From positions 1 to 64,000 of the forward strand of contig NZ_WMIB01000018.1 in the NCBI RefSeq assembly GCF_009711125.1: a DNA stretch of 64,000 nt, in the 5' to 3' direction. Position 1 is the first letter of the stretch; each line of letters begins with the position of its first letter. Origin of the DNA: Metabacillus mangrovi. GTDB lineage: Bacteria > Bacillota > Bacilli > Bacillales > Bacillaceae. Below, in pieces: positions 17,724 to 26,159 of the stretch. Below the pieces are notes generated by a model. The model was given only the letters and a program-made list of their open reading frames with translations, did no database searches and was not told the DNA's origin. Both the position numbers and the translations under genes were made by a program.

Positions 17724-18551
17724 TTACATAATCATCAGGAGAATGATGATCGCGAGTACGATTCGGTAAATAGCAAACGGTACAAGTTTTACCCGGTCGA
17801 TCATCTTCAGGAAAAAGCGAATGGAGATCAAGGCGAAAATGAATGCTGTGATAAACCCGACAATAAAGAACGGAAGGGCATCAACTGTGAAATATTCCCA
17901 GTTTTTAATGAGAGACAATCCGCTGGCTCCTGCCATTACCGGAACGGCCATGATGAACGTAAAGTCAGATGCAGCTCTGTGGCTGATCCCAAGCAGCACA
18001 CCCCCGGAAATCGTGGAACCGGAGCGTGAGAATCCGGGCCATAAGCCGATACACTGGAATAATCCCATCAGTAATGCCTGCCTGTACGTCATTTTATCAA
18101 CGGTATTCGTCTTCACTTTAGGCTGAAGCAAATCTGCAGCAATCATTAAAAGTGCTCCGCCAATTAATCCAATCACAACGGTATTGACCGAAAAAAGGTA
18201 CTCATCAATGTAATCCTCAAAGGCAAAGCCAAGAATAGCGGCCGGGATAATCCCGATGATTACAGTGATCAGGGAAAGTTTCGGTCCTCTGTCAGCCCCG
18301 GCTGCTCCTTTTCTATTCAACCCAAGCATATCAATAAACCGCTGGCGGAATACAACGATAACAGCAAGGATTGATCCAAGCTGGATCACTACCTTGAAGG
18401 TATTAGCTACTTGTGGACCGAACAGGTCTTTTGAATTTAACAGTAAATCATCAACAGCAATCATATGCCCTGTGGAAGAAACAGGCGCAAACTCGGTCAG
18501 ACCCTCTACGACTCCAAGGATTAAAGCTACAAACAATTCCCATATATTCAT
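17724..18551 (-). CDS. uppP: Undecaprenyl-diphosphatase UppP (BacA)
   Basis: Polytopic membrane enzyme of 275 residues that dephosphorylates undecaprenyl diphosphate to recycle the cell-wall lipid carrier; overexpression gives bacitracin resistance. The two active-site blocks are LGVVEGLTEFAPVSSTGHM (near the N-terminus) and GLWPGFSRSGSTISGG (around residue 160). The ATG at 18551 is preferred; a TTG at 18563 in frame sits directly on its putative RBS (AGAGG). Single gene. Confidence 0.92.
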   Translation of the reverse strand: MNIWELFVALILGVVEGLTEFAPVSSTGHMIAVDDLLLNSKDLFGPQVANTFKVVIQLGSILAVIVVFRQRFIDMLGLNRKGAAGADRGPKLSLITVIIGIIPAAILGFAFEDYIDEYLFSVNTVVIGLIGGALLMIAADLLQPKVKTNTVDKMTYRQALLMGLFQCIGLWPGFSRSGSTISGGVLLGISHRAASDFTFIMAVPVMAGASGLSLIKNWEYFTVDALPFFIVGFITAFIFALISIRFFLKMIDRVKLVPFAIYRIVLAIIILLMIM

Positions 18552-18661
18552 GATTTGTCTCAACCTCTACTTTTTCATTCTTTTGCAAAAATCTGCATCC
18601 ATATTAAGTTACCATATTTCAATTCGTTTGGGGAAGGAGATTTTAACAGAAAAAAATGACG

Positions 18662-18695
18662 AAGCCCTGACTCTATAGTAAGTCAGGGCTTCCTT
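18662..18695. terminator. Terminator of yozB-like gene
   Basis: GAAGCCCTGAC-TCTATAGTAA-GTCAGGGCTTC; on the minus strand it is followed by GTCATTTTTTT, fitting the end of the DUF420 gene. Confidence 0.7.
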
Positions 18696-18707
18696 TACCT
18701 TGCCTGT

Positions 18708-19238
18708 TTAATAGTAAGGAGAGATCATCAGATAGACAATTACGCCGGTTAAGCTGACATAAAGCCAGAGAGGCATCGTCCATCTTGCAATTTTTTTATG
18801 CTTTTCCACCTTCATATTCAAGCCGCGTGCCAGTGTAATAAGAGCGAGAGGCACGATGATGACGGACAGGAGAATATGGGAGATGAGAATAAAATAATAG
18901 ATGGGGCGGATGATCCCTTCTCCTCCGAACGGAGTGTTCGGCGCGAGCGCATGATACGTAACATAGGAAACAAGGAAAAGTGCCGTCGTTGTAAATGCAG
19001 CAAAAATATAATTCCTGTGACGCTTAATATTGCGCTGCTTAATTATTGAAAACAGGGCTGCCAGAAGGAAGACAAACGTGAAGCTGTTCATGACGGCATT
19101 GAAAAACGGCAGGAACGTAAGGTCCACGTGACTAAGACTGTTCCCCTTAGGCATAAAGTACAAAACGGCAACAATTGCATTGATAGCGATCGTGAGGATC
19201 ACAATAACCGGTGTATAATTTCTTTCTTTCGTATTCAT
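18708..19238 (-). CDS. yozB: DUF420 membrane protein (YozB-like)
   Basis: Five-helix membrane protein of 176 residues matching DUF420/YozB, related to the CtaG/CtaM-type cytochrome oxidase assembly proteins. The conserved histidines lie in HRNYIFAAF, YVTYHAL, ISHILLSV and KHKKIARWT, suggesting haem or copper handling. AAAAAGGAGCC precedes the ATG. The role in oxidase biogenesis is an inference from the family. Confidence 0.82.
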   Translation of the reverse strand: MNTKERNYTPVIVILTIAINAIVAVLYFMPKGNSLSHVDLTFLPFFNAVMNSFTFVFLLAALFSIIKQRNIKRHRNYIFAAFTTTALFLVSYVTYHALAPNTPFGGEGIIRPIYYFILISHILLSVIIVPLALITLARGLNMKVEKHKKIARWTMPLWLYVSLTGVIVYLMISPYY

Positions 19239-19417
19239 AGATTGGCTCCTTTTTAAATGCGTTCACCTAGCTATTATAGATTTTTTCCAGGCTCCAGTAA
19301 AACGGGGAGGGGCAGGAAAGGCAAATTTCCTAATCATATTTTACAAAAATATGAACGGATGTCCTTAAAATGTCTTTAAACAAAGGATTTACGTTGATTA
19401 TATTCTAAAGGCAGAAA

Positions 19418-19446
19418 CAGGGGGACGCTTGAGTAGCGTCCCCCTG
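19418..19446. terminator. Strong hairpin after oxidoreductase gene
   Basis: Perfect 12-bp stem CAGGGGGACGCT-TGAGT-AGCGTCCCCCTG. On the minus strand it is followed by TTTCTGCCTTT, so it probably ends the oxidoreductase transcript. Confidence 0.65.
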
Positions 19447-19456
19447 ATAACAACGA

Positions 19457-20437
19457 TTATTTATTGATCACCGCAACAATTTTCCCTTTTACATGCCGTT
19501 CGGACAGTCGGACAAGAGCATCCGGTATTTCTTCAAGTGAAATTTTTTCAGCTAGAAGAGATTGGATTTTTCCATCTTTCAAAAGCTGCAGCATCTCGTC
19601 TCCCATAGCAGCAAGGTCTTTTTGGGACTCATAATCGGCTTTATGGATAGCGCCGAGAGCAATTTCATGGAAAGAAATTACTTTTGTAAACGGTTTGATA
19701 GTTGATGTATCCGGTGCACCTGCGATATGGGCAAGCTGACCCCGGTATGCTATATAGTCGAGTGCTTCCGTCGCGGTCTGTCTGCTGACTGTATCCAGGA
19801 CAGCATCCACTCCGCGTCCTCCTGTCAGCTCAAGGACTTTTTCTGTTACATTTTCAGATCGGTAATCAATGGCGTGATCAGCACCCAATGATTTGACGTA
19901 ATCATGGTTTTCAGCTGAAGCCGTCGTGAATACTTCCAAGCCTGCCTGTTTGGCAAGCTGGATCGCGAAACCGCCCACTCCGCCGGCTCCTCCCTGAATG
20001 AGGATCGTCTTAAATGTGTGAATCGGCATTTTACGGAAAAGCGCTTCGTATGCCGTGTAGCCGGCAGTTGGAAGAGCAGCTGCATCTTCAAATGTTACAC
20101 CTTCTGGAATGATGGAAACCATATGGGCAGGTGTCGTATCATATTCAGCAAAACTGCCGCCTTTTGTCATATCGCCGTGGTAGACAACGCGGTCGCCGAT
20201 TTCTATGCCGGATACACCTTCTCCCAGTCCTTCAACCGTTCCGGCTGCATCCAGGCCTGGAACATGCGGATACGTCCAAGCCGGGTTTCCGTTGGCAGCC
20301 GTCTTATAATCAACCGGATTGAGGCCGGATGCATGAACTTTAATCAGAATTTCTCCCTTTTGAGGAACAGGAGCCTCGATCTGGCCCGCTTTCATTTCTT
20401 TCCATTGTCCTTTTTCTTCTAGAAGCAATGCTTTCAT
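19457..20437 (-). CDS. Zinc-less MDR oxidoreductase (quinone oxidoreductase type)
   Basis: Medium-chain dehydrogenase/reductase of 326 residues. It has the GroES-like N-terminal half (VHASGLNPVDYKTA, PHVPGLDAAGTVEGLGEGV) and the nucleotide-binding motif ILIQGGAGGVGGFAIQLAK around residue 145. The catalytic and structural zinc cysteines of true alcohol dehydrogenases are missing, so it most likely reduces quinones or reactive enals with NADPH. AAGGAGTG precedes the ATG. It is divergent from the HxlR regulator, a common arrangement in which the regulator senses electrophiles. Confidence 0.85.
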   Translation of the reverse strand: MKALLLEEKGQWKEMKAGQIEAPVPQKGEILIKVHASGLNPVDYKTAANGNPAWTYPHVPGLDAAGTVEGLGEGVSGIEIGDRVVYHGDMTKGGSFAEYDTTPAHMVSIIPEGVTFEDAAALPTAGYTAYEALFRKMPIHTFKTILIQGGAGGVGGFAIQLAKQAGLEVFTTASAENHDYVKSLGADHAIDYRSENVTEKVLELTGGRGVDAVLDTVSRQTATEALDYIAYRGQLAHIAGAPDTSTIKPFTKVISFHEIALGAIHKADYESQKDLAAMGDEMLQLLKDGKIQSLLAEKISLEEIPDALVRLSERHVKGKIVAVINK

Positions 20438-20469
20438 TCGACTTCACTCCTTCATCATAGTATTGTCCG

Positions 20470-20483
20470 TATATACGTATATA
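20470..20483. promoter_or_regulatory. Palindromic operator candidate
   Basis: Perfect 14-bp palindrome TATATACGTATATA between the divergent oxidoreductase and hxlR-type genes, close to where their promoters must lie. Confidence 0.5.
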
Positions 20484-20565
20484 ATAAGAAGAAAGAACCC
20501 AATTGTACAAGAAGGCACTTTTTTGTTCGATAGTTACCGATTGGAAACCGGCAGGAGGAAAATGC

Positions 20566-20931
20566 GTGAAACCGTTAGAAAACGAATATCCATGTGCGAT
20601 CAATCTGGTGATTGATTTAATAGGCGGGAAGTGGAAGGTTCTCATCCTGTGGAATCTGAATAAAAAGACGATGAGGTTTACAGAGCTTAGAAAAGCCATT
20701 CCCGATGTTTCCCAGAAGGTGCTTTCCCACCAGCTTAGGGAACTCGAGGAACACGGGCTGATTGACCGGAAAGTTTACGAGGCGGTTCCGACTAAAGTAG
20801 AATACTCCCCAACAGCAATTGGCAAAAAGCTTCAGCCCACCTTGAATGAAATGTGCGTATGGGGAGATGAATATGCAGAAGAACGGAATATTGAGAGAAA
20901 AGAATGCTGGAGCGGGGCGTCGGCTGAATGA
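20566..20931 (+). CDS. HxlR-family transcriptional regulator
   Basis: Winged-helix regulator of 121 residues. YPCAINLVIDLIGGKWKVLILW carries the conserved N-terminal cysteine (Cys10) used for thiol redox sensing in YodB/HypR-type members, followed by the helix-turn-helix LRKAIPDVSQKVLSHQLRELEEHGLI. GTG start, 7 nt after AGGAGG; the upstream in-frame ATG has no RBS. It probably represses the divergent oxidoreductase until quinones or aldehydes oxidise the cysteine. Its end overlaps the LysR gene by 4 nt. Confidence 0.85.
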   Translation: MKPLENEYPCAINLVIDLIGGKWKVLILWNLNKKTMRFTELRKAIPDVSQKVLSHQLRELEEHGLIDRKVYEAVPTKVEYSPTAIGKKLQPTLNEMCVWGDEYAEERNIERKECWSGASAE

Positions 20932-21788
20932 TCGATTTTGAATGGTACCGAAGCTTTATCAGCATTTATAAGCATCAGTCCGTATCAGAGGCAGCAAAAG
21001 CCAGAATACTGACACAGCCGGCTATGAGCCAGCATCTGGCAGCACTCGAAGCTGAAGTGGGGGAGCCGCTGTTCATCCGTACCACGAGAAAAATTGTACC
21101 AACGGAACGGGGGAAGGAGCTGTATTCAAGACTTGCTCCCATGGTTGAGAACCTGGAGAAAACGACACTGGAGATCCGGCACTCTCTCCAGGCCGAACAG
21201 GCCGTAAGCATCGGCTCTCCAATCGACTATTTTGCTGTCAGAGCCCTAAATAAACTGAAGAACTGCAGCCTCAGAGTGGTTCATCATAATGGGGAAGCGG
21301 ATGCGTTATTTGAAATGCTTGAGAACAACCGTACTGACTTAATCCTTACTACTCAGCGATTTGAAAAACCCGGCATTGAATACAAGCTGATGGATCAAGA
21401 AAGATTCGTCATAGTTGCTCCTGTTGGAATGGCAGAAGAAGCAACTAAAGAAAAACCTGAAGAATGGCTGCTGAAGCAGAGGTGGATCAGCTATGGGATG
21501 GAGCTCCCGATCATTAGAAGGCTGTGGAGGGAACATTTCCGAAAACGGCCTGAAATCAATCCGGTCTACATTATCCCCGATCTCAGAGGCATTTTAACGG
21601 CAGTTGAGCATGGGATTGGAATCAGTGTGCTTCCTGAATACCTGCTAAGTGACTCACTGGCCGCAGGAAAAATAAAATGGATCTACCCGGAGCTTGCTGC
21701 CTCCAACAATATTTACATAGGCGTTAAAGCAAAAAATAAGTCAGATCCTTTGGTTCAAAAAATAATTGATCAGCTGTTATCAAGCTGA
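20928..21788 (+). CDS. LysR-family transcriptional regulator
   Basis: LTTR of 286 residues with an N-terminal winged helix (FISIYKHQSVSEAAKARILTQPAMSQHLAALEAEVGEPLFIR, residues about 7-48) and a periplasmic-binding-like effector domain (about 90-286). The targets are not evident. Start ATG overlaps the HxlR stop, so the two regulators form an operon divergent from the oxidoreductase. Confidence 0.87.
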   Translation: MIDFEWYRSFISIYKHQSVSEAAKARILTQPAMSQHLAALEAEVGEPLFIRTTRKIVPTERGKELYSRLAPMVENLEKTTLEIRHSLQAEQAVSIGSPIDYFAVRALNKLKNCSLRVVHHNGEADALFEMLENNRTDLILTTQRFEKPGIEYKLMDQERFVIVAPVGMAEEATKEKPEEWLLKQRWISYGMELPIIRRLWREHFRKRPEINPVYIIPDLRGILTAVEHGIGISVLPEYLLSDSLAAGKIKWIYPELAASNNIYIGVKAKNKSDPLVQKIIDQLLSS

Positions 21789-21798
21789 AATCCCAGTG

Positions 21799-21830
21799 CC
21801 CGAATCTTATTGTTCGGGCTTTTTTTTATG
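21799..21830 (+). terminator. Terminator of LysR gene
   Basis: GCCCGAA-TCTTATTG-TTCGGGC followed by T8. Confidence 0.85.
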
Positions 21831-21941
21831 TCTGTTCATCTGTGAAAAGGATAAACCGAAATGTAATACAATTGAAACAATTTTAATGTAAGCTTGTCAA
21901 AACCAGTCACCACGCCAAACATACATTACAGATATATCTTT

Positions 21942-22060
21942 TGGGGTGATTGAACCGTTAAGAGAAAAATTACCCAGTTTGATGGACAAACACGGCAGGG
22001 TAACACCAAAAATAGAACGAAATTGAAAGCGGACCACCGCCTTTCAGTTTAGAAAGGAGG
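21942..22060 (+). other. gvp leader with possible disrupted small ORF
   Basis: The region ahead of gvpQ holds no intact ORF longer than about 26 codons. A frame reading KITQFDGQTRQGNTKN and then LKADHRLSV ends at TAG near 22050, but has no start unless one T of CGTTAAG (21957-21963) is removed, in which case TTG at 21951 opens a 33-34-residue polar peptide. GGGGTGA lies at its 5' side. It occupies the place of gvpP in the B. megaterium cluster; identity with gvpP is unproven. Confidence 0.3.
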
Positions 22061-22070
22061 ACGCATTCAA

Positions 22071-22652
22071 ATGAGCTCTGAGAAGAAAGACCGAAACAAG
22101 AAAATCGGGTATGGGAGCCTTGCCGCGGCAGGAGCCGGTGCCGGAGCGCTGATTTTTCCAAAGGTAAGAAGAAAGGTTAAAGCAGCGGCGCACAAAGTCC
22201 AGGATAAGAAAGAAGATGTAAAAGAAGATGTGAAGGAAGAAGCTGCTGATGTGAAGCGGGATATCAAGGAAGAGCTCGCCCACGAAATGCAGAACCAGAT
22301 TCAGAAGAAGCTTCAGTCCAAGGTGAAAGAAGCTGCTGGAAAGCTTGAAGCGGCAAAAGAAAAAAATGCAGAAAACGTTCATGGAAAAGCAGAAGAAATG
22401 AGAGACAAAGTCCAGGATGCATTGCTTAAAGTAAGAGGAAAGCTGAAGGACTTTAAAGAAGCTGGAGAAGAATTTCAGGAGAAGATCAAGCCTGAAGGAC
22501 AGCGGAGCAGAATGCGAAGCGTCCGGGATATTAAAAGCATGAATCAATTAAAGAGCGCTTCTGGAATGAAAAGCGCGGCCAATTTGAAAAGACCGAGTGA
22601 AATCAAATCGGCAAGCGACATCAAAACGATGAGTTCCATTTCCAATAAGTAA
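22071..22652 (+). CDS. gvpQ: Gas vesicle protein GvpQ
   Basis: Protein of 193 residues, lysine/glutamate-rich and largely helical. Residues about 13-27 form a small hydrophobic patch ([16 protein letters not shown]), 35-140 a long charged coiled coil, and 150-190 a run of hexapeptides of the form [ILM]-K-S-A-x-x ([30 protein letters not shown]). Position and composition match GvpQ, an accessory protein of the B. megaterium cluster of unknown mechanism. AAAGGAGG precedes the ATG; gvpB follows 17 nt later. Confidence 0.8.
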   Translation: MSSEKKDRNKKIGYGSLAAAGAGAGALIFPKVRRKVKAAAHKVQDKKEDVKEDVKEEAADVKRDIKEELAHEMQNQIQKKLQSKVKEAAGKLEAAKEKNAENVHGKAEEMRDKVQDALLKVRGKLKDFKEAGEEFQEKIKPEGQRSRMRSVRDIKSMNQLKSASGMKSAANLKRPSEIKSASDIKTMSSISNK

Positions 22653-22669
22653 GAAGGGAGAATGATAAA

Positions 22670-22933
22670 ATGGCTGTTCAAAAAAGTACTGACAGTTCCA
22701 GTCTGGCAGAAGTAGTTGACCGTATTCTTGACAAAGGGGTCGTAATCGATGTGTTCGCAAGGGTATCACTTGTAGGGATTGAATTAATCACGATTGAAGC
22801 AAGGGTAGTTATTGCCAGTGTGGATACTTGGCTCCGCTATGCAAATGCAGTAGGCCTTCTAAGAGACGATGTGGAAGAGGATGATGCTCTTCCGGATCAA
22901 TCCAATGAACGAGGCAAGCAGTTCAGCATTTAA
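22670..22933 (+). CDS. gvpB: Major gas vesicle shell protein GvpA/GvpB
   Basis: Small 87-residue structural protein that polymerises into the ribbed vesicle wall. The conserved GvpA core is [48 protein letters not shown] (residues 11-57), the helix-strand-strand-helix fold; an acidic tail follows. It is the only canonical shell gene in the window (the B. megaterium cluster has both gvpA and gvpB); gvpS and gvpJ are divergent paralogues. AGAAGGGAG precedes the ATG. A structured RNA element lies just downstream. Confidence 0.95.
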   Translation: MAVQKSTDSSSLAEVVDRILDKGVVIDVFARVSLVGIELITIEARVVIASVDTWLRYANAVGLLRDDVEEDDALPDQSNERGKQFSI

Positions 22934-22957
22934 TTTCCGGAAATACAGTGGACCCGG

Positions 22958-23051
22958 CTGTTTAAAAGGAACGTTTCCAAATCAGCTGAAACAGGGTAAT
23001 CAATAGAAGAAGTCTGCCGGGGCATAAGTCCCGGCGGCTCCTTTTAAACAG
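22958..23051 (+). promoter_or_regulatory. Three-way-junction RNA element between gvpB and gvpR
   Basis: Perfect 13-bp closing stem CTGTTTAAAAGGA (22958-22970) with TCCTTTTAAACAG (23039-23051). Inside it are hairpins GTTTC/GAAAC (22973-22992) and GCCGGG/CCCGGC (23016-23035). No T-run follows, so it is not a standard terminator. The 3' arm ends 20 nt before the gvpR start. Confidence 0.65.
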
Positions 23052-23071
23052 GAAAGCGGCGGTGATCTCCT

Positions 23072-23338
23072 TTGAAAATCAAGGAAGTAATGAACGCTCT
23101 GAATGATTTTTTTACAGAGCATATTGCACCTCCACATAAAATTACTTCGATCGAACCGACTGAAGAAGGGTGCAAGGCGATTGTAGAAGTGATTGAAGAA
23201 AGAGAATATATGAGAAAGTATGCGAAAGACGAAATGCTGGGGGTGTATGATGTGACATTGGATTCAGAATATGATGTGACCTCTTATACCCGCAAAAGCT
23301 TAAGACCGAGAAGTGCAATGATGCAGGAACAGGAATAG
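23072..23338 (+). CDS. gvpR: Gas vesicle protein GvpR (GvpO family)
   Basis: Acidic 88-residue protein with the GvpO-family signature: W/VEVIEEREYMRKYAKDEMLGVYDVTLDSEYDVTSYTR-type C-terminal half. GvpO/GvpR is required for vesicle formation in haloarchaea and its Bacillus homologue is an accessory factor of unclear role. TTG start with GGTGAT upstream. It lies downstream of the gvpB RNA element, probably marking the switch from abundant shell protein to minor assembly proteins. Confidence 0.85.
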   Translation: MKIKEVMNALNDFFTEHIAPPHKITSIEPTEEGCKAIVEVIEEREYMRKYAKDEMLGVYDVTLDSEYDVTSYTRKSLRPRSAMMQEQE

Positions 23339-23362
23339 AGGTTCACGATTGGAGGCATAGGT

Positions 23363-24283
23363 TTGAGCGTATTAAAGCAGGCTAAACAAAAAAAGACAGG
23401 CGGCACAGATACGTTTTATGAAGGTGCCTTTGAAGACCTGATGAAAAGAGCCTCTGCCTACATGGCAGCCGGTTACCCTGTCCATTTTACAGGACCTTCC
23501 GGAGTCGGAAAAACGACTCTTGCGCTAAATCTGGCGAAGAAGCGAAACCGTCCGGTCATGCTCATGCATGGGAATCATGAATTATCCAATGCCGATCTGA
23601 TCGGTTCTTTTACCGGATACACAGCTACTAAAGTTGAAGATAATTACATTCGTTCTGTTTATAAAAAGGAAGAGAATGTATCAGAAACATGGAAAAACGG
23701 CCGTTTGCTTGAAGCGGTGAAGAACGGCTATACGCTTGTTTATGACGAGTTTACGCGATCCAAGCCTTCCGCTAACAATCTGTTCCTATCCATCCTGGAA
23801 GAAAAGGTTCTTCCCCTTTACGGGACAAAGCATACAGAACCATTCATAAAAGTTCATCCGGAATTCTCCGTGATTTTCACGAGTAATCCTGAGGAATATG
23901 CAGGTGTCTACCAGACACAGGAAGCGCTTTTGGACCGGCTGATCACCCTGCCTTTATCCTTTCTGGACCTTGAGAGCGAAACGCAGATCATTTCATCAAG
24001 AACGGGTGCAGGGGAAGAAGAAGCAAAGGATATATCCGAGCTGGTCCGCGGCTTAAGAGAGCAGTGCAGGAAAAAAGGAAAAGAAGGTCCTTCTTTAAGG
24101 GCTTCTATCATGATTGCACAGCTGGCTCTGGCTCAGAACATTGAAATCAGCGGAAAAAATGAAGAGTTTCAGAATTTGTGCCGTGACATCGTCTGGTATC
24201 AGATGAGGAAAGCTTTTGAAAAAGAAAGTGATTCTAAAATACTGGATATGATTTTATCTGAAAGCAAGAAAGTACAGGGGTGA
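23363..24283 (+). CDS. gvpN: Gas vesicle AAA+ ATPase GvpN
   Basis: MoxR-type AAA+ ATPase of 306 residues. Walker A GPSGVGKTTL (around residue 44), Walker B TLVYDEFTR, sensor 1 VIFTSNPEEYAG and arginine-finger region LLDRLITLPL are visible. GvpN widens or extends the vesicle cone during assembly. TTG start, 10 nt after GGAGG. It overlaps or abuts gvpF. Confidence 0.93.
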   Translation: MSVLKQAKQKKTGGTDTFYEGAFEDLMKRASAYMAAGYPVHFTGPSGVGKTTLALNLAKKRNRPVMLMHGNHELSNADLIGSFTGYTATKVEDNYIRSVYKKEENVSETWKNGRLLEAVKNGYTLVYDEFTRSKPSANNLFLSILEEKVLPLYGTKHTEPFIKVHPEFSVIFTSNPEEYAGVYQTQEALLDRLITLPLSFLDLESETQIISSRTGAGEEEAKDISELVRGLREQCRKKGKEGPSLRASIMIAQLALAQNIEISGKNEEFQNLCRDIVWYQMRKAFEKESDSKILDMILSESKKVQG

Positions 24284-24288
24284 AGGAT

Positions 24289-25053
24289 ATGAGCGATCAA
24301 GGAATTTATATTTTCTGCGGAATGCAGACACAGGAAAAAGAGTGGGAAGGCGGAACTGTAGAACTGGAAGGACAGGAATATCCGCTTTTTGCCATTTATT
24401 ATAAAGATGCAGCCATAGCAGCTGCTGAAGTGCCGATGAAAATCTACCATCCAAACAAAGAGAACGTAATGACTCATCAGCAGGTTGTTTCCGGCATCCT
24501 CAAGCAGAATGACACCGTCATTCCAATCAGCTTCGGGAACATCTTTCATTCAAAAGAAGATGTTCAATTGCTCCTTGAAAAACTATATCCCCAATTCAGC
24601 ACTTTATTCCCTGAAATAAAAGGCAAAATGGAACTGGGCCTAAAGGTTGTCGCCAAGGAAAAATGGATCAATGATGAGCTTTCGTCACGAAAAGATATTC
24701 TCGACGCTAAGGAATCTGTTAAGGGGAAATCCGAGGATGCCACTTACTATGAGAGAATCAAGCTTGGCGGAATGGCTCAGGAGTTTTTCGGAAAACTGCA
24801 GAAGCAGGTGAACAAAGAAATTTTTCAGCCGCTGCAGCAGGTTTCCGATGCCGCTAATCAAAATAAACTAATCGGCGAGAAAATGCTGCTGAACGGCGCA
24901 TTTTTAGTAGGCAAGGAATATGAAGAACTTTTTGACGCAAGAGTGAATGAACTTCATGAAAAATGGAAGAATAAAGCTGATTTTCACTACACCGGCCCAT
25001 GGCCTGCTTATAATTTCATCAACATCCAGCTTAAGGTAGAGGAAGCAAAATGA
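24289..25053 (+). CDS. gvpF: Gas vesicle protein GvpF
   Basis: Protein of 254 residues of the GvpF/GvpL family (two-domain ferredoxin-like fold), which binds GvpA before polymerisation and occurs at the gas-facing surface. GIYIFCGMQ at the N-terminus and GPWPAYNFINIQL at the C-terminus are the family landmarks. The ATG at 24289 fits the GGGGTG ribosome site better than the in-frame GTG at 24280, which lies inside the end of gvpN. The stop overlaps the gvpG start by 4 nt. Confidence 0.9.
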   Translation: MSDQGIYIFCGMQTQEKEWEGGTVELEGQEYPLFAIYYKDAAIAAAEVPMKIYHPNKENVMTHQQVVSGILKQNDTVIPISFGNIFHSKEDVQLLLEKLYPQFSTLFPEIKGKMELGLKVVAKEKWINDELSSRKDILDAKESVKGKSEDATYYERIKLGGMAQEFFGKLQKQVNKEIFQPLQQVSDAANQNKLIGEKMLLNGAFLVGKEYEELFDARVNELHEKWKNKADFHYTGPWPAYNFINIQLKVEEAK

Positions 25054-25307
25054 TTCATAAACTCTTCACGGCACCTGTTAACCTGGTTGTCAAAGTAGGA
25101 GAGAAGATCAAAGAAGAAGCGGATAAAGAACTTTACGATATTCCCACGATCCAGCAGAAGCTCATTCAGCTTCAAATGATGTATGAGCTTGGGGAAGTGG
25201 ATGAGCAGGCGTATAAAGTACAGGAAGAACAGCTTCTTGAAAGATACGAAACAGCTAAAATGCTTGAAATGCAGGAATACAACGAAATGCTGAACCAAGG
25301 GAAATGA
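25050..25307 (+). CDS. gvpG: Gas vesicle protein GvpG
   Basis: Small 85-residue helical protein; MIHKLFTAPVNLVVKVGEKI followed by YDIPTIQQKLIQLQMMYELGEVDEQAY matches GvpG, a conserved minor assembly protein. It is translationally coupled to gvpF through an ATGA overlap and followed 9 nt later by gvpL. Confidence 0.9.
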   Translation: MIHKLFTAPVNLVVKVGEKIKEEADKELYDIPTIQQKLIQLQMMYELGEVDEQAYKVQEEQLLERYETAKMLEMQEYNEMLNQGK

Positions 25308-25316
25308 GGGGTATGA

Positions 25317-26159
25317 ATGAATAAGCTGATTTATCTTTATGGATTAATACCTTCAAAAGAGGCGGAGCAGTCTGAAGTCCCATCCTTCAAGGGCTTTGAC
25401 CAGGTTCATGACGGCCGCACCGAACAATTTGGCCGTGTCACAGCCGTAATCAGCGAACTGAACCCTGAGGAATACTCCGAGGAACAAATTAAAGAAAAAG
25501 TAAATGAGATGGAATGGCTCCACGAAAAAGCCTTCCACCATCATGAAATGCTGATGATGCTCGAAAAAGAATATACACTGATTCCCACTAAATTTTGTAC
25601 CATTTATTCTTCGCTGGACAGCTTGAAAGAGACCGTTACTCAGTATGAAAATCGGATGCTCGATCTTTTTGAATCGCTTAAAGGAAAAGAAGAATGGAAC
25701 GTGAAAATTTTCAGCGATGATAAACAGCTGAGACAATCTTACGGGGAAAACAACCCTACGGTAATGGCAAAGAAAGAAGAAATAGCCCAGCTTCCTCCAG
25801 GCCGGCAATATTTTGAGAAACGGAAACTGGATCAGCTGGTGGACAGGGAAATGGAGCTAGAGAAGAACCGCTTATGTGAAAAAATCCATGAAGACCTGCT
25901 CCCTTTTTCTGCTGACAGCACGGTTAAGAAAACATGGAGCCAGGATGTCACAGGCAGGGATGAGCAAATGTGCTGGAACAGTGTTTATTTGCTGCCGCAG
26001 GAAAAGATTCCTGCATTCAAAGAAATGCTGCAAAAAACGGCAGAGGAATTTGCTGAATACGGCTGGAAGATTGAACCGACCGGTCCTTGGCCTTCCTATC
26101 ATTTTGCAAGTCTGACAGCAGGTGAGGAGATAAAAAATGGATCAGCCCCGGCAAATTGA
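25317..26159 (+). CDS. gvpL: Gas vesicle protein GvpL (GvpF/L family)
   Basis: Protein of 280 residues, paralogous to gvpF: LIYLYGLIPSKEA at the N-terminus and GPWPSYHFASL near the C-terminus are the shared family landmarks. GvpL acts as a hub that contacts several minor Gvp proteins. AUG start; its 3' end overlaps gvpS by 23 nt. Confidence 0.92.
   Translation: MNKLIYLYGLIPSKEAEQSEVPSFKGFDQVHDGRTEQFGRVTAVISELNPEEYSEEQIKEKVNEMEWLHEKAFHHHEMLMMLEKEYTLIPTKFCTIYSSLDSLKETVTQYENRMLDLFESLKGKEEWNVKIFSDDKQLRQSYGENNPTVMAKKEEIAQLPPGRQYFEKRKLDQLVDREMELEKNRLCEKIHEDLLPFSADSTVKKTWSQDVTGRDEQMCWNSVYLLPQEKIPAFKEMLQKTAEEFAEYGWKIEPTGPWPSYHFASLTAGEEIKNGSAPAN

Noticed and set aside
19457-20437. Zinc alcohol dehydrogenase
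   Set aside because: The zinc-binding cysteines are missing.
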